6,420 nt of DNA, from NCBI GenBank assembly GCA_030731175.1, contig JANQUM010000014.1, positions 5,722 through 12,141 on the forward strand, written 5' to 3'. The number at the start of each line of letters is the position of its first letter. Positions within the stretch are counted from its first letter, which is position 1. Under the pieces are notes generated by a model. That model ran no database searches and was not told the DNA's origin. It worked only from the letters and a program-made list of their open reading frames with translations. A program made the position numbers and the translations under genes. The DNA is from Spirosomataceae bacterium. GTDB taxonomy: Bacteria; Bacteroidota; Bacteroidia; Cytophagales; Spirosomataceae. This document shows positions 5,272-6,420 of the stretch, in pieces.

Positions 5272-6420
5272 ATGCAAAGTTTCCGTACTGAAATTGAGAA
5301 TCCGGTTGTTGAAAAAGACATCATCGACCTCGAACGAAAAATTAGATTATTCCACGAAGGGAAAATCGACGAAGATAAATTCCGCAGCCTGCGTTTAGCT
5401 CGTGGAGTTTACGGTCAACGCCAAAATGGCGTTCAGATGATTCGTATAAAATTGCCCTATGGGAAAATGACCTTCCGTCAGTGGCGACGAATTTCGGACG
5501 TTTCTGACGAATACTCAACCGGAAACCTACACCTCACAACCCGTCAAGACATTCAAATTCACTTTGTGAGCCTTGATAGAAGCCCCGAACTGTGGGCGGA
5601 ACTTGAACGGGACGATGTAACGCTTCGCGAAGCCTGCGGAAATACTGTTCGGAACGTAACAGCCTCTGAAACGGCGGGAGTAGATCCGAACGAGCCGTTT
5701 GATATTACACCATACGCCCACCAAACGTTTGAGTACTTTTTGCGAAATCCAATTTGTCAGGAAATGGGACGGAAATTCAAGGTTTCTTTCTCCAATACCG
5801 ATAAAGATACTGCACTGAGTTACATGCACGATTTGGGTTTTATTCCGAAAGTAAAAGACGGAAAACGGGGTTTTAAAATATTGATTGGCGGCGGGCTCGG
5901 TGCTCAACCACGGCTTGCTGATATTGCCTACGAATTTCTCCCAACTGAAGAAATTGTGCCATTCATGGAAGCAGTTTTACGGGTCTTTGATCGTCACGGC
6001 GAACGCAATTCCCGCAGCAAAGCTCGGATGAAATTCTTATTGGAAAAGGCTGGTTTTGAGGAGGTTATGAGGTTGGTTGAAGAAGAAAAGCTATCGCTGA
6101 AGTACAAAGTTTACCCAATTGACGGCAATACTGATGCCGAGGTTTTACCTACGCAAATTTCGGAGGAAACGATAAACGAAGCGGATCAAAAACACTACGA
6201 CGATTGGTTGAAAACTAACGTTGTTCCTCAAAAACAAGCGAATCACCACGGCGTTTACGTACGGGTTCCGTTGGGAAATATTGGATCAGAAACTTCCCGT
6301 CAGTTATCAGATAAATTGGAAGGGTTTGTGGGTGACGACGTTCGGGTTACGATTGGACAAAGCCTGTTTCTTCGTAACGTGCCAACGGCAAATTTACCCC
6401 ATGTTTTCAATGCGTTAAAC
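5272..6420 (+). CDS. Siroheme-type nitrite/sulfite reductase, N-terminal part (runs off the right edge)
   Basis: An open frame runs from ATG 5272 to the window end, 383 codons without a stop. It is the N-terminal part of a ferredoxin-type nitrite or sulfite reductase, the siroheme/[4Fe-4S] enzyme that takes sulfite to sulfide or nitrite to ammonia in assimilation, in the cytoplasm. After a charged N-terminal helix (about 14-45) comes the first ferredoxin-like half domain (about 46-100), with YSTGNLHLTTRQDIQIHFV (81-99). The first siroheme-domain stretch has GNTVRNVTASETAG (123-136), PFDITPYAH (142-150), FLRNPICQEMGRKFKVSFS (156-174) and the glycine loop GGGLGAQPRLAD (206-217). The second ferredoxin-like half domain begins near 325. 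The four cysteines that bind the [4Fe-4S] cluster and bridge siroheme are expected beyond the window, so catalytic integrity is untested. Nitrite versus sulfite cannot be decided; sulfite is my weak preference for this phylum. It starts a rightward unit with a long leader. Confidence 0.93.
   Translation, partial: MQSFRTEIENPVVEKDIIDLERKIRLFHEGKIDEDKFRSLRLARGVYGQRQNGVQMIRIKLPYGKMTFRQWRRISDVSDEYSTGNLHLTTRQDIQIHFVSLDRSPELWAELERDDVTLREACGNTVRNVTASETAGVDPNEPFDITPYAHQTFEYFLRNPICQEMGRKFKVSFSNTDKDTALSYMHDLGFIPKVKDGKRGFKILIGGGLGAQPRLADIAYEFLPTEEIVPFMEAVLRVFDRHGERNSRSKARMKFLLEKAGFEEVMRLVEEEKLSLKYKVYPIDGNTDAEVLPTQISEETINEADQKHYDDWLKTNVVPQKQANHHGVYVRVPLGNIGSETSRQLSDKLEGFVGDDVRVTIGQSLFLRNVPTANLPHVFNALN

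Noticed and set aside
5527..5907. Minus-strand 126-codon frame opposite the nitrite/sulfite reductase gene
   Set aside because: It lies wholly inside a clearly conserved plus-strand protein and shows no domain or start signal of its own.
160..6420. A linked heme/siroheme gene system made of hemH and the reductase
   Set aside because: The two genes are about 4 kb apart on opposite strands with unrelated genes and several terminators between them; no shared regulatory motif was seen.

Overview
The window looks like chromosomal DNA from a Bacteroidota bacterium, probably an environmental Cytophagales-type lineage; this placement is an inference. Supporting signs: three start regions carry an exact TAnnTTTG -7 box or a one-mismatch version, the promoter type of this phylum. 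Start codons follow A/T-rich leaders with no convincing Shine-Dalgarno sequence. Two proteins are lipoproteins, one with an acidic signal right after the lipid cysteine like the Bacteroidota surface-export signal. One protein is a DUF1080 (3-keto-disaccharide hydrolase-like) lipoprotein ending in a Cys-bounded tail module familiar from this phylum. I saw no phage, IS element, CRISPR array, tRNA or rRNA.

Layout. At 1-105 (+) lies the unidentified C-terminal end of a gene. It converges on a minus-strand pair: a secreted protein of unknown function (1270-1998) and, 57 bp downstream, ferrochelatase hemH (160-1212), closed by a hairpin terminator at 104-135. The pair is driven from a divergent intergenic region (1999-2183). 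On the plus strand follow a 51-codon small gene (2184-2339) with its own candidate promoter and a very strong terminator (2358-2396), then the DUF1080 lipoprotein (2472-3335) with a textbook Bacteroidota promoter. A bidirectional terminator (3358-3395) separates it from a convergent S41-family lipoprotein protease (3417-4796, minus). A 475-bp A/T-rich divergent region then leads to a siroheme-type nitrite/sulfite reductase (5272 to beyond the window end).

How the genes work together. This is mainly a housekeeping neighbourhood with independent transcription units. HemH makes protoheme and the reductase uses siroheme, which branches from the same tetrapyrrole pathway, but the two genes lie about 4 kb apart on opposite strands and nothing shows co-regulation. 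The DUF1080 protein and the S41 protease are envelope lipoproteins, probably for sugar processing and for peptide processing.

The least ordinary details are: five 7-nt-spaced TCTC units directly before the reductase start codon; a small gene packed as a complete transcription unit; a cysteine cluster in HemH that could hold an Fe-S centre; the Cys-bounded tail on the DUF1080 protein; and the surface-export-like signal on the protease. I found no convincing new multi-gene system.
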